27,021 nucleotides of DNA from an uncultured Erysipelotrichaceae bacterium (GTDB lineage Bacteria; Bacillota_I; Bacilli_A; Erysipelotrichales; Erysipelotrichaceae). The stretch is from positions 1 to 27,021 of the forward strand of contig CADBPB010000017.1 of the NCBI GenBank assembly GCA_902796525.1, written 5' to 3'. Of this stretch, positions 8,525 through 15,646 are shown piece by piece. The notes below the pieces were generated by a model. It was not told where the DNA came from, ran no database searches, and saw only the letters and a list, made by a program, of their open reading frames with translations. Each line of letters opens with the position of its first letter. Positions within the stretch are counted from its first letter, which is position 1. The translations under genes were made by a program, and so were the position numbers.

Positions 8525-9085
8525 GTGAAAAACAAGTTCCTGATCAACATTTTCCGTCACCTTCATACCATCAACCGGCACCGTTTTCTGGTGATGAAGA
8601 TGTGTTTCCGCTGCGGAATGTACAAGCAGGGTCTCCTGCATGATCTAAGCAAATACAGCCTGGAGGAATTCATTCCTTCGGTCAGATACTACCAGGGATA
8701 CCGTTCGCCTTACGGCAAAGAGAAGGAACTGAAAGGATATTCCCTGGGCTGGCTGCATCACAAAGGACGGAACAAGCACCACTGGGAATACTGGGTGGAT
8801 CGTACCCACGGCTCGGAAGAACTGGTCTGCATCCGGATGCCGATGAATTACATGCTGGAATCGGTTCTGGATCGGATCGCCGCTTCGAAAGTATACAACG
8901 GTCCTTCCTATACCGACGGCAAGCCTCTGGAATTCTTCACGTCTTCCAAGGAATACCGCGTGATGAACCAGGAAAACGCCAGAGAGATCGAAGATCTTCT
9001 GCGCTATCTGCAAGAAAACGGGGAAGAAAAAGCCCTGGATTATTATCGAAGCTTATATTTAAAATTCAAAAGAAATGATCAGTGA
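8525..9085 (+). CDS. DUF5662 family protein (conserved, function unknown)
   Basis: A 186-residue soluble protein with a GTG start. The early region TINRHRFLVMKMCFRCGMYKQGLLHDLSKYS and the block LHHKGRNKHHWEYW (77-90) match the DUF5662 family. The family shows an HD pair (H39-D40) and clustered histidines at 78-79 and 85-86, which looks like a metal-dependent HD-type hydrolase site, although no reaction is established to my knowledge. The GTG start is preferred because the conserved N-terminal helix is needed and an internal ATG at 8594 has no ribosome site. It is monocistronic, diverges from nusB and ends head-on against ydcF within a shared hairpin. Confidence 0.8.
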   Translation: MKNKFLINIFRHLHTINRHRFLVMKMCFRCGMYKQGLLHDLSKYSLEEFIPSVRYYQGYRSPYGKEKELKGYSLGWLHHKGRNKHHWEYWVDRTHGSEELVCIRMPMNYMLESVLDRIAASKVYNGPSYTDGKPLEFFTSSKEYRVMNQENAREIEDLLRYLQENGEEKALDYYRSLYLKFKRNDQ

Positions 9086-9103
9086 TTGCTGATCATTTCT
9101 TTT
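9068..9103. terminator. Bidirectional intrinsic terminator overlapping both convergent gene ends
   Basis: A perfect inverted repeat: 15-nt arms AAAAGAAATGATCAG and CTGATCATTTCTTTT around a 6-nt loop TGATTG. The arms begin with an A-rich stretch and end with a T-rich stretch, so the same DNA can terminate DUF5662 transcripts (plus) and the TSCPD-lspA-rluD-rhomboid-comEB-ydcF operon (minus). The left arm is entirely DUF5662 coding sequence and encodes its C-terminal residues, while the right arm encodes the end of YdcF. The DUF5662 stop is in the loop and the ydcF stop crosses the left-arm/loop region. Confidence 0.88.
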
Positions 9104-9849
9104 ATCAACGCAAAGAATTCTCTTGTATAGTAATGCGGCTGCAGGATCCGCAGTCCGTGTCCGCCTTGGCAGCTGATCTGCCGGAAGCCGATCTTTTCTG
9201 CCAGAATATGCGCTCGATACAGATGGTAGGATGCCGAAACGATGACGATATCGGATCCGGCAGGATCACCGCCTTGTTTTTCTATCAGTTTTGCGGCATT
9301 TTCCAGATTCTGGAAGGTGTTGCGGCTTTGATCCTCGATCAGGATCTTTTCTTTCGGGATTCCGCTACGTATCAGGTATTCTGCGCCGCCTTTCGCTTCG
9401 CTCACCGGTTCGCTGGGACCCTTTGCCCCTGTGCAGATGATGAAAGTGTCCGGATTATTCCGATAGTAATCATAAGCGCTGTCCAGCCTGGCTTTGAAAT
9501 CGAGGGAAGGACCGTCATCCCTGATCTGCGAGCCAAGAACGATCACATAATCTGCACCTTTTTCTGCCGGTTTCAAGGAATAAGATAATATTATGGCTTC
9601 CGTGATGATAAAAATGATCCCGAGGATCAGAAGCGTCAGGGAAAGGACTTTCGCCGTCCTGACATCGAGATGATCCCATGCTCTTGTGAGAAGGATCAGA
9701 AACGATCCCGCAGCCAGATAAAAGAAATTAAAAACGCGGTAAGGTCCCAGGATGCATATTACGATAATGCCATAAAAAAGAAACAGGATTCCTATCATGA
9801 AAATTATCTTTTTAACGACGGAAAAGAAAGATCCTCTCAGTTTTTGCAT
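9079..9849 (-). CDS. YdcF/SanA-type DUF218 membrane protein
   Basis: A 256-residue protein with about four N-terminal transmembrane segments in the first 95 residues (for example IIFMIGILFLFYGIIVICIL and VLSLTLLILGIIFIITEAII). A DUF218 domain follows: DYVIVLGSQIRDDGPSLDFKARLDSA, FIICTGAKG, SEAKGGAEYLIRSGIP, EDQSRNTFQNLENA and VIVSASYHLYRAHILAEKIG. The family includes SanA and ElyC, linked to cell-envelope integrity; the biochemical role is unsettled. The ATG has no good ribosome site, and the gene follows comEB by 12 nt as last in the operon. It ends inside the bidirectional hairpin, overlapping DUF5662 by 7 nt. Confidence 0.88.
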   Translation of the reverse strand: MQKLRGSFFSVVKKIIFMIGILFLFYGIIVICILGPYRVFNFFYLAAGSFLILLTRAWDHLDVRTAKVLSLTLLILGIIFIITEAIILSYSLKPAEKGADYVIVLGSQIRDDGPSLDFKARLDSAYDYYRNNPDTFIICTGAKGPSEPVSEAKGGAEYLIRSGIPKEKILIEDQSRNTFQNLENAAKLIEKQGGDPAGSDIVIVSASYHLYRAHILAEKIGFRQISCQGGHGLRILQPHYYTREFFALIKEMISNH

Positions 9850-9861
9850 GATGTGGAAAAT

Positions 9862-10326
9862 CTATCTGATTTCAAGATTCACGGCAATCTCATGATCCGT
9901 CTGGACCAGTTCGACGCCTGCTTCTTCCAACATTTTCTTGGATGCGATATTCCCTTCCGTTCCGGCATATTTATCGGATTCGTAGACGATTTTCCGGATA
10001 CCCGACTGGATGATTGCCTTGGCGCATTCGTTGCATGGAAATAGAGAGACATACAAGGTGCAGTCTTTGACGGAGCGAGGCGAGTTGAGTATTGCGTTGA
10101 GCTCCGCATGCACGACGAAAGCATACTTCGTATCCAGAAAGCCGCCTTCTCTGTCCCAGGGGAATTCCCTGTCATCGCAGCCTCTCGGCATTCCGTTATA
10201 GCCGATCGAAACGACCTTGTTTTCGCTGTCGATGATGCACGCCCCTACTTGCGTATTGGGATCTTTCGAACGCAGCGCCGAAAGATGCGCCAGCCCCATA
10301 AAGTAATCTTCCCAAGAAATGATCAT
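9862..10326 (-). CDS. comEB: dCMP deaminase (ComEB family)
   Basis: Zinc enzyme converting dCMP to dUMP for thymidylate synthesis. The 154 residues contain the zinc and proton-shuttle motif H73-A-E75 (VVHAELNAIL) and P97-C98-x-x-C101 (FPCNECAKAI). The N-terminal WEDYFMGLAHLSALRSKDPNTQVGA and the GYNGMPRGCDD segment are typical. It starts 2 nt after the rhomboid stop with an excellent GGAGG ribosome site. The Bacillus homologue lies in the comE competence locus, but no competence genes are adjacent here. Confidence 0.94.
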   Translation of the reverse strand: MIISWEDYFMGLAHLSALRSKDPNTQVGACIIDSENKVVSIGYNGMPRGCDDREFPWDREGGFLDTKYAFVVHAELNAILNSPRSVKDCTLYVSLFPCNECAKAIIQSGIRKIVYESDKYAGTEGNIASKKMLEEAGVELVQTDHEIAVNLEIR

Positions 10327-10328
10327 AA

Positions 10329-11543
10329 TTAGCCTCCATAGCGTTGATAAACTTCAACGAGTTTATTTAACAGCCGATCCGCATAAGACTGAAATCCGAA
10401 ATCTTTCAGCATCTGTACGATTTCCATATCGTTGCCTGCATAGATCGGTCGGATGTTTTTGATCGAGAGATATTTCATGAACAGCAGAACGATCATGACC
10501 AGAAGAAGGATCAGCGGTCCCTTATTCTCCGGATTTTCAAATATCAGATAAAGCAGATAGCCGGCGATCAGACCGCCGAGATGCGCCAGCCAGGCGGTCG
10601 TAGAGATGAAATTGATGCTGAGATTGATGATGATCAGAGGGATCAGATTGAGGAAATTCATCCGATTCGCTTTCAGACTGTCGATGATGAATACCAGCAT
10701 GAAGGCATAAAGAGCCGCGGAAACGCCGACCAGGATGCTATTGTCCGACATGATGGCCTGAGACAAGGAGCCGGTCAGGATGCTGATCAGCAGCATGGCC
10801 AGATATTTCCAGCCTCCGTATTTCCGTGCGATATAGGATCCGATGAAATACATGGAATACATATTGGTAAACAGATGGAAAAAGCTGCCATGCAGAAAAC
10901 CGCACAGGATCAGCCGGTAATACTGTTTCAAACCTAAGGTAAAGGTGTGATAATTGGCACCCAAAAAAATCAGGACGCTGTTGAAAGAATAGTTTCTGCT
11001 TAACAGATAGGTAATGAGATACAGAATGATGCAGACCGTCATGACTGTTTGGTTGCAGATCGCTCTGCGCTGTCGCATCAGCTGTTTTCTTCGTTCGAGG
11101 ATGGCTTTGCGCATCTGCGAGGCCAGAGCAAAGATCTCTGATTCCTCATTCTCCACTTTATGAATGGCCTGATAGATCTCGGGATAGATCCCGTGAAGGT
11201 CTTCGCCTTGCGAATACCCTTCTTCCAGCTCCAGATGAGGATAGTCAGCCGCAGAAGAATATTCGTCTCTGGTGATATGGATGTCCAGGAAGCGGATCTC
11301 TTTCCCCAGACGTTCATGAATGGCTTTTATATAGTCGCCGATCCTGTCTTCTTCATCGCGATCGATCAAAGGAACAGCCAGAGAAACTCTTATCAGATTG
11401 AAATGTTCATCTTCGGGATTGACCAGCCATGCTTCTTCATTGGAATGCTGCTGGTAACGGTCCAGAACGATCTGCGAGAACGCATAACGGCTGATAAAGA
11501 CATTGGTCAGCTGATACATCTTGTACTGGTCTTTTTTAGCCAA
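10329..11543 (-). CDS. Rhomboid family intramembrane serine protease with long cytosolic N-domain
   Basis: A 404-residue protein. Residues 1-162 form a soluble, charged domain with no motif I recognise, ending in a basic helix (RKQLMRQRR). The rhomboid core follows: six hydrophobic helices with FLHGSFFHLFTNM (H223, N227), the serine motif ILVGVSAALYAF (S275) and TAWLAHLGGLIAG (H321). Serine and histidine of the dyad are present, but the usual GxSG reads GVSA. A tail of about 35 residues after the last helix may be cytosolic. The start is TTG with a strong GGAGG site 8 nt upstream, overlapping the rluD stop by 8 nt. Related Bacillus GluP has a similar fused N-terminal region. Confidence 0.88.
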   Translation of the reverse strand: MAKKDQYKMYQLTNVFISRYAFSQIVLDRYQQHSNEEAWLVNPEDEHFNLIRVSLAVPLIDRDEEDRIGDYIKAIHERLGKEIRFLDIHITRDEYSSAADYPHLELEEGYSQGEDLHGIYPEIYQAIHKVENEESEIFALASQMRKAILERRKQLMRQRRAICNQTVMTVCIILYLITYLLSRNYSFNSVLIFLGANYHTFTLGLKQYYRLILCGFLHGSFFHLFTNMYSMYFIGSYIARKYGGWKYLAMLLISILTGSLSQAIMSDNSILVGVSAALYAFMLVFIIDSLKANRMNFLNLIPLIIINLSINFISTTAWLAHLGGLIAGYLLYLIFENPENKGPLILLLVMIVLLFMKYLSIKNIRPIYAGNDMEIVQMLKDFGFQSYADRLLNKLVEVYQRYGG

Positions 11544-12450
11544 AATGCTTTCCTCCTTTGCTGCGGATATACTCTTTCATATATTCGGGCATTTCCGTCT
11601 GAAAACTGACGCGATCATGCGTCGCAGGATGGATGAACGACAGGAAATAGGCATGAAGATACTGTCCTGTAGCGTCGATGATCTTCTTTCCGTACTTGGC
11701 GTCATTGACGACGCTGTGATGAATATAGGCCATATGGACACGGATCTGATGGGTCCTGCCTGTCTGAAGGCTCACATCCAGCAAGGAAGAATCGTCATAG
11801 CGTTCCAGAACGGTAAAATCCGTAATCGCCGTTTTGCTGTTATGAGGCGTGACGCACATCATCTGACGGTTCTTTTCCGATCTTCCGATCGGCGCATCGA
11901 TCTGCCCTTCGTTATTCTGGATGACGCCGCTGACAATCGCGTAATACTTACGGTAGCAGGTCTTGTCTTTCAATTGTTCCGCAATGAATCGATGGGCGGC
12001 ATCGTTTTTGGCGCATACGATCAGTCCCGAAGTATCTTTATCGATCCGATGGATGATACCCGGACGGTAATATCCGTTGACATCCGACAGTTCTTTGCAA
12101 TGATACAGCAGCGCATTGACCAGCGTGCCGTCGTAGGAACCGGGAGCGGGATGGACCACCATGTCTTTCGGCTTGTTGACGACAATCAGATCGCCGTCTT
12201 CATAGACGATGTCCAAAGGGATGTTTTCGGGTTGTATGTCGGTAAGCTCTTTTTCTTCGTAATGAAAAGTGATCACATCATCCGTATTGATGAGATATTT
12301 TTTGTTCGTTGGCTGATCGTTGACTTTGACTTCGCCGTTTTCGATCAGCTTCTGAATACCGGTCCTTGATAATGGAGTATTTTCAGCCAGATAGACATCC
12401 AGCCGGATACCGGCATCTTCTTCATTTACGATCTGTCTTATTTCAGGCAT
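11536..12450 (-). CDS. rluD: Ribosomal large-subunit pseudouridine synthase, RluD type
   Basis: Isomerises uridines in 23S rRNA. The 304 residues begin with an S4-like RNA-binding domain (about 13-75, RLDVYLAENTPLSRTGIQKLIENG). The catalytic core carries HRIDKDTSG with the catalytic Asp at 137, preceded by VVNKPKDMVVHP and followed by LQTGRTHQIRVHM. The ATG overlaps the lspA stop by 8 nt and has GAAGGAT upstream. lspA-rluD is a very common Firmicutes pair. Exact target uridines cannot be read from sequence; RluD/YlyB is the closest type. Confidence 0.93.
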   Translation of the reverse strand: MPEIRQIVNEEDAGIRLDVYLAENTPLSRTGIQKLIENGEVKVNDQPTNKKYLINTDDVITFHYEEKELTDIQPENIPLDIVYEDGDLIVVNKPKDMVVHPAPGSYDGTLVNALLYHCKELSDVNGYYRPGIIHRIDKDTSGLIVCAKNDAAHRFIAEQLKDKTCYRKYYAIVSGVIQNNEGQIDAPIGRSEKNRQMMCVTPHNSKTAITDFTVLERYDDSSLLDVSLQTGRTHQIRVHMAYIHHSVVNDAKYGKKIIDATGQYLHAYFLSFIHPATHDRVSFQTEMPEYMKEYIRSKGGKHFG

Positions 12451-12919
12451 GGCGGATATCCTTCAGGTTGATCAGGATCAGCAGAACACAGCCGATGGTT
12501 ATAAAGCTGTCGGCAATATTGAAAACAGGAAAATCATAGCCGATGATATAGAAATCCAGGAAATCGACCACATATCCCAGACGGAGACGGTCGATAAGAT
12601 TCCCTGCCGCTCCGGCGATGATCAGAAGATAGGAGATCCTGGTCACAGCTGATCTCTCTTTGCTCAGCAGATAGATCAGAGCGATGACGGCTGCGATGGA
12701 TACCAGCGAAAGAAAAGCGGTCTGATCCGTCAGGATGGAAAAGCCGGCGCCGGTATTGCGCACGTTGGTGATCGCAAAAAAGCCGGGGATCACCGTCAGT
12801 TTCTGGCCTAAGGCGAAATGCCGGACAATAAAAAACTTGCTGAACTGGTCAGCAGCAATCATCAGCAGAATGGCGATACAATCGATCAGAACTGTCATAA
12901 ATAAAGAAACACGAATCAT
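12443..12919 (-). CDS. lspA: Lipoprotein signal peptidase (signal peptidase II)
   Basis: Membrane aspartyl protease removing signal peptides from diacylated prolipoproteins. The 158 residues have four transmembrane helices and the family blocks AADQFSKFF, RNTGAGFSIL, GAAGNLIDRLRLGYVVDF (D110, D119) and FNIADSFI (D137). I start at the ATG at 12919, which forms an ATGA overlap with the TSCPD stop. A frame reaching 12991 adds a hydrophilic stretch foreign to the family, and an ATG seven codons further in is also possible. The window also encodes a Lit-type lipoprotein remodelling protein (18503-19201). Confidence 0.93.
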   Translation of the reverse strand: MIRVSLFMTVLIDCIAILLMIAADQFSKFFIVRHFALGQKLTVIPGFFAITNVRNTGAGFSILTDQTAFLSLVSIAAVIALIYLLSKERSAVTRISYLLIIAGAAGNLIDRLRLGYVVDFLDFYIIGYDFPVFNIADSFITIGCVLLILINLKDIRHA

Positions 12920-13170
12920 CGTGTCTGAAGTCGGTACGCTTTCAGCGCATGGGCGATCTGATCGGGACAGCTCGTCCCTTTCATACCGCACTGCACGCCT
13001 TCGAATGCATCGATCACATCATCGATCTTCATTCCGACAACGATACGGGAAATTCCTTTCAGATTCCCCTGGCAGCCGCCGATGACTTCCAGCGAATTGA
13101 TTCGGTCATCTTCGATATCGAACGTATATTGGCGGGAACAGACGCCCTTTGGTACATATTCAAATTTCAT
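12916..13170 (-). CDS. TSCPD domain-containing protein
   Basis: A compact 84-residue protein beginning MKFEYVPKGVCSRQYTFDIE and carrying the C-terminal signature CGMKGTSCPDQIAHAL that names the TSCPD domain. It also contains the GGCQGN motif mid-protein. The domain occurs alone in Firmicutes and as an appendage of vitamin B12-dependent ribonucleotide reductases; conserved cysteines suggest metal or redox binding, but no function is established. It has a good ribosome site (AAGGTGA) and heads the lspA-rluD operon. Confidence 0.88.
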   Translation of the reverse strand: MKFEYVPKGVCSRQYTFDIEDDRINSLEVIGGCQGNLKGISRIVVGMKIDDVIDAFEGVQCGMKGTSCPDQIAHALKAYRLQTR

Positions 13171-13199
13171 CGTTTCACCTTCTCAACCATTTTATCGTA

Positions 13200-13205
13200 A
13201 TTATA
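13200..13205 (-). promoter_or_regulatory. Promoter -10 of the TSCPD-lspA-rluD operon
   Basis: TATAAT on the minus strand lies about 29 nt upstream of the TSCPD ATG. That leaves a short 5' leader of roughly 23 nt carrying AAGGTGA as ribosome site. The -35 is weak (TGGCAA at 17 bp). In contrast with the divergent gltX promoter, this unit has a conventional leader. Confidence 0.6.
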
Positions 13206-13235
13206 CGGATATTTCTAGTTAATTGCCAGCAACTC

Positions 13236-13244
13236 TGTTAAAAT
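13236..13244 (+). promoter_or_regulatory. Extended -10 promoter of gltX (predicted leaderless)
   Basis: TGTTAAAAT, an extended -10 with one departure from TATAAT, is followed by 6 nt (GAAGAT) and then the gltX ATG, so +1 is predicted on the start codon. GAAG in the gap sits too close to the ATG (2 nt) to be a normal ribosome site. No -35 hexamer is convincing. Confidence 0.6.
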
Positions 13245-13250
13245 GAAGAT

Positions 13251-14693
13251 ATGAAAAAAATACGTACCAGATTTGCGCCAAGTCCTACCGGTTATATGCA
13301 TATCGGCAATCTCCGTACTGCTTTATATGCCTATCTGATCGCCAAGAAGGATGACGGTGATTTTATTTTACGCATCGAAGATACCGATCAGGGAAGACTG
13401 GTCGAAGGCGCGACGGATATCATTTATGACACATTGAAACAGTGCGGTCTCAGACATGATGAAGGCCCTGATGTCGGAGGCGACTTCGGTCCCTATGTGC
13501 AGTCCGAGAGGATGAGAGCAGGCATCTACCGCGAACACGCCCATAAGCTGATCGAAATGGGGAAAGCCCACTACTGCTTCTGCAAACCGGAAGAAGTCGC
13601 CAGAATGCGCGAAGAGGCCGGTGACTCCTTCTATTTCATCGATCCTTGCAATCGGCTGAGCAAAGAAGAGATCCAGCAGAAACTCGATCGGAATGAGGAA
13701 TATTGCATCCGTCTGAACGTCGATGACGAAGGAACGACTTCCTTTACGGACGAGATCTATGGGACCATCACCGTTGAAAACAAGACTTTGGATGAGATGG
13801 TCCTGCTGAAATCCGATGGCTTCCCTACCTACAATTTCGCCAACGTCATCGATGATCATCTAATGGAGATCACCGATGTGGTCAGGGGCAACGAATATCT
13901 GTCTTCGACACCGAAATACAACCTGATCTACGAAGCCTTCGGCTGGGATGTGCCACGTTATATCCACTGTCCTCCGGTCATGAAGGACGAACATCAGAAG
14001 CTGTCCAAGCGCAATGGCGACGCTTCTTTCCAGGATCTGGTAGACAAAGGCTATCTGCCGGAAGCGATATTGAATTACATCGCCTTGCTGGGATGGGCTC
14101 CTTCCGAAGACCGGGAGATCTACAGTCTGACAGAACTGGCGCAAGCCTTCGATGTCAAGCGCATCGGAACCACCGGCGCGATCTTCGATATCGACAAGCT
14201 GACCTGGATGAATGGCGTCTATATCCGCAACATGGAAAAGGAACAGTACTACGAGATGGTCAGGCCATATATCCAGGAAGTCCTCACAGACAGGTACGAT
14301 CACAGGCTCGTAGGCGATGCGATCCACGACAGGATCAATACCCTTTCGGAGATTCGCGACATGATTTCCTTCCTGGATCATCCGGATGACTATGATAACG
14401 AGATCTATACCAACAAGAAAGCCAAAACGGATGCTTCTCTAGCCAAAGAGATCCTGCCTAAGGTTTATGGAACGCTTGAGGGTATCTCTGATTGGAACAA
14501 CGACGAAATCTTTGCCAGACTGGCGGAAAAGGCTTCAGAAGAAGGACGAAAAAACATCACGATGATGTATCCCATGCAGGTAGCATTATCCGGCAGAAGC
14601 GTAGCTGCGGGAGGTGCGACCGCGATCGCTTCCATTCTAGGAAAAGAGGAAACATTAAACAGACTAAAGACAGCTATCGAAAAACTGGCTTGA
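13251..14693 (+). CDS. gltX: Glutamyl-tRNA synthetase
   Basis: Charges tRNA-Glu (and in many Firmicutes tRNA-Gln, later amidated). The 480 residues are a discriminating or non-discriminating class-I synthetase. The HIGH-type motif is APSPTGYMHIGNLRTAL (HIGN 17-20). RIEDTDQGR lies at 41-49 and the KMSKS-type loop reads KLSKR at 250-254. A helical anticodon-binding region makes up the last third. It is monocistronic on the plus strand, converging on a tRNA-Glu gene and ending at its own terminator. The ATG start is fixed by MKKIRTRFAPSPTG, the normal N-terminus. Confidence 0.97.
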   Translation: MKKIRTRFAPSPTGYMHIGNLRTALYAYLIAKKDDGDFILRIEDTDQGRLVEGATDIIYDTLKQCGLRHDEGPDVGGDFGPYVQSERMRAGIYREHAHKLIEMGKAHYCFCKPEEVARMREEAGDSFYFIDPCNRLSKEEIQQKLDRNEEYCIRLNVDDEGTTSFTDEIYGTITVENKTLDEMVLLKSDGFPTYNFANVIDDHLMEITDVVRGNEYLSSTPKYNLIYEAFGWDVPRYIHCPPVMKDEHQKLSKRNGDASFQDLVDKGYLPEAILNYIALLGWAPSEDREIYSLTELAQAFDVKRIGTTGAIFDIDKLTWMNGVYIRNMEKEQYYEMVRPYIQEVLTDRYDHRLVGDAIHDRINTLSEIRDMISFLDHPDDYDNEIYTNKKAKTDASLAKEILPKVYGTLEGISDWNNDEIFARLAEKASEEGRKNITMMYPMQVALSGRSVAAGGATAIASILGKEETLNRLKTAIEKLA

Positions 14694-14715
14694 TTTGATC
14701 TTATACATGAAATAC

Positions 14716-14748
14716 AAAGCCGATATTCCTTATGGAATCGGCTTTTTA
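14716..14748 (+). terminator. Intrinsic terminator of gltX
   Basis: AAAGCCGAT(AT)TCC, TTAT loop, GGAATCGGCTTT, then TTTTTATA. The stem is about 12 bp with a 2-nt bulge. It lies 22 nt past the gltX stop. Confidence 0.85.
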
Positions 14749-14782
14749 TATATAAAAAGAACACCCACATGGGGATGTTCTT
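14743..14782 (-). terminator. Intrinsic terminator of the infC-rpmI-rplT-tRNA-Glu unit
   Basis: On the minus strand AAGAACATCCC, a short loop, GGGTGTTCTT, then TTTTATATATAAAA. The stem is about 10 bp with one bulged T and lies just past the tRNA 3' end. It shares the palindromic T/A tract (14743-14758) with the gltX terminator, so the two terminators are back-to-back. Confidence 0.83.
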
Positions 14783-14791
14783 GATTGACGA

Positions 14792-14867
14792 TGGTGACCA
14801 GTACGGGATTCGAACCCGTGAATGTCGCCTTGAGAGGGCGATGTGTTAACCGTTTCACCAACTGGCC
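14792..14867 (-). tRNA. tRNA-Glu (anticodon CTC)
   Basis: The 76 nt fold into a full cloverleaf. The acceptor stem GGCCAGT pairs with ACTGGTC (one G-U pair), then A73 and an encoded CCA. The D stem is GTG/CAC. The anticodon stem TCGCC/GGCGA has loop CTCTCAA, giving anticodon CTC (reads GAG). The T arm is ACGGG-TTCGAAT-CCCGT. It lies 21 nt beyond the rplT stop with no terminator between, so it is probably co-transcribed with infC-rpmI-rplT. Its cognate synthetase gltX converges from the other strand. Confidence 0.96.
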
Positions 14868-14869
14868 AG

Positions 14870-14889
14870 AAAGGAGCAAAAGCTCCTTT
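14870..14889 (-). other. Hairpin between rplT and tRNA-Glu (possible processing element)
   Basis: The perfect 8-bp inverted repeat AAAGGAGC-TTTT-GCTCCTTT (minus strand) starts at the last base of the rplT stop and ends 2 nt before the mature tRNA 5' end. It lacks a T-tract, so it is more likely an RNA processing or stability element than a terminator. Confidence 0.55.
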
Positions 14890-15425
14890 TACTCTTTTGC
14901 TTCGGCAGCTTCCGGAGTTTCTTCCGTCTTCTTCTTGCGGGTCCTCTTCGGTTTCTCAGCTGCTTCTTCTTTATTTTCAACTACTTCTTCGGTTTTTTCA
15001 ACCTTTTCATCTTTTTCAGTCTTTGCAGGTTTCTCGGCCTTTTCTGTTTTCTTAGCAGCTTTCTTCTCTGCCGGTTTGCCTTCTTTGGCGATCTTGCAGA
15101 TGGAAGCGAAGCCTTCCGGATCGCTGATGGCGATTTCAGAAAGCATCTTTCTGTTCATCGTGACATCGGCTTCTTTCAGACCGTGCATCAGACGGGAATA
15201 CGTCATTCCGTTCAGTCTGGCAGCGGCATTGATTCGGGCGATCCACAGCTTGCGCATTTCTCTCTTGAGCTGTTTTCTATGGATGTAAGAGTACTTCCAT
15301 GAATGCATGACCTGCTCGTGGGCGGTCCTGTACAGCAGATGCTTGGATCCGAAATAACCGGAAGCGGCTTTTAAGATTCTTTTTCTTCTATTCCTTGTAG
15401 GAGTCGATCCTTTGATTCTTGACAT
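14889..15425 (-). CDS. rplT: Ribosomal protein L20 with long Lys/Glu-rich C-terminal tail
   Basis: Large-subunit assembly protein and probable autoregulator of its operon. Residues 1-116 are a complete L20 (MSRIKGSTPTRNRRKRILKA, HEQVMHSWKYSYIHRKQLKR, LWIARINAAARLNGMTYS). Normal L20 ends near 118. Here about 62 further residues follow, almost only K, E, A, T, P, V and D, predicted disordered and ending ETPEAAEAKE. The reading frame is continuous and the strand lies downstream of rpmI with a good AGGGGGAT ribosome site, so the tail is not an annotation artefact. Confidence 0.96.
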   Translation of the reverse strand: MSRIKGSTPTRNRRKRILKAASGYFGSKHLLYRTAHEQVMHSWKYSYIHRKQLKREMRKLWIARINAAARLNGMTYSRLMHGLKEADVTMNRKMLSEIAISDPEGFASICKIAKEGKPAEKKAAKKTEKAEKPAKTEKDEKVEKTEEVVENKEEAAEKPKRTRKKKTEETPEAAEAKE

Positions 15426-15438
15426 GTTCTATATCCCC

Positions 15439-15633
15439 CTATCCTTGTAAGAGATCCCTGTCTCTCTTGATATCGGTCTTATCCATCAGTGATGGCTTGT
15501 GCAGATGTTTCTTCTGCTTGTGCGTCTTGTTCTGCGCAAAGTGGGATACATAATTGGAATACTTTCTGATCTTGCCTGTTCCCGTTTTCTTGACTCTCTT
15601 GGCGAAAGTCTTTTTTGTCTTCATTTTTGGCAT
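15439..15633 (-). CDS. rpmI: Ribosomal protein L35
   Basis: A 64-residue, very basic protein of the large subunit. It starts MPKMKTKKTFAKRVKKTGTGKI and contains HFAQNKTHKQKKHLHK and SLMDKTDIKR, as in the family. The AGGAGGAAAG ribosome site is strong. It lies between infC and rplT in the universal order. Confidence 0.97.
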   Translation of the reverse strand: MPKMKTKKTFAKRVKKTGTGKIRKYSNYVSHFAQNKTHKQKKHLHKPSLMDKTDIKRDRDLLQG

Positions 15634-15646
15634 ATATTCTTTCCTC

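Noticed and set aside
11521..12369. A 282-codon plus-strand open frame opposite rluD
   Set aside because: It lies wholly antisense to rluD, which has full catalytic motifs. The frame's product is compositionally odd (rich in D/I/F/R) and has no ribosome site or promoter.
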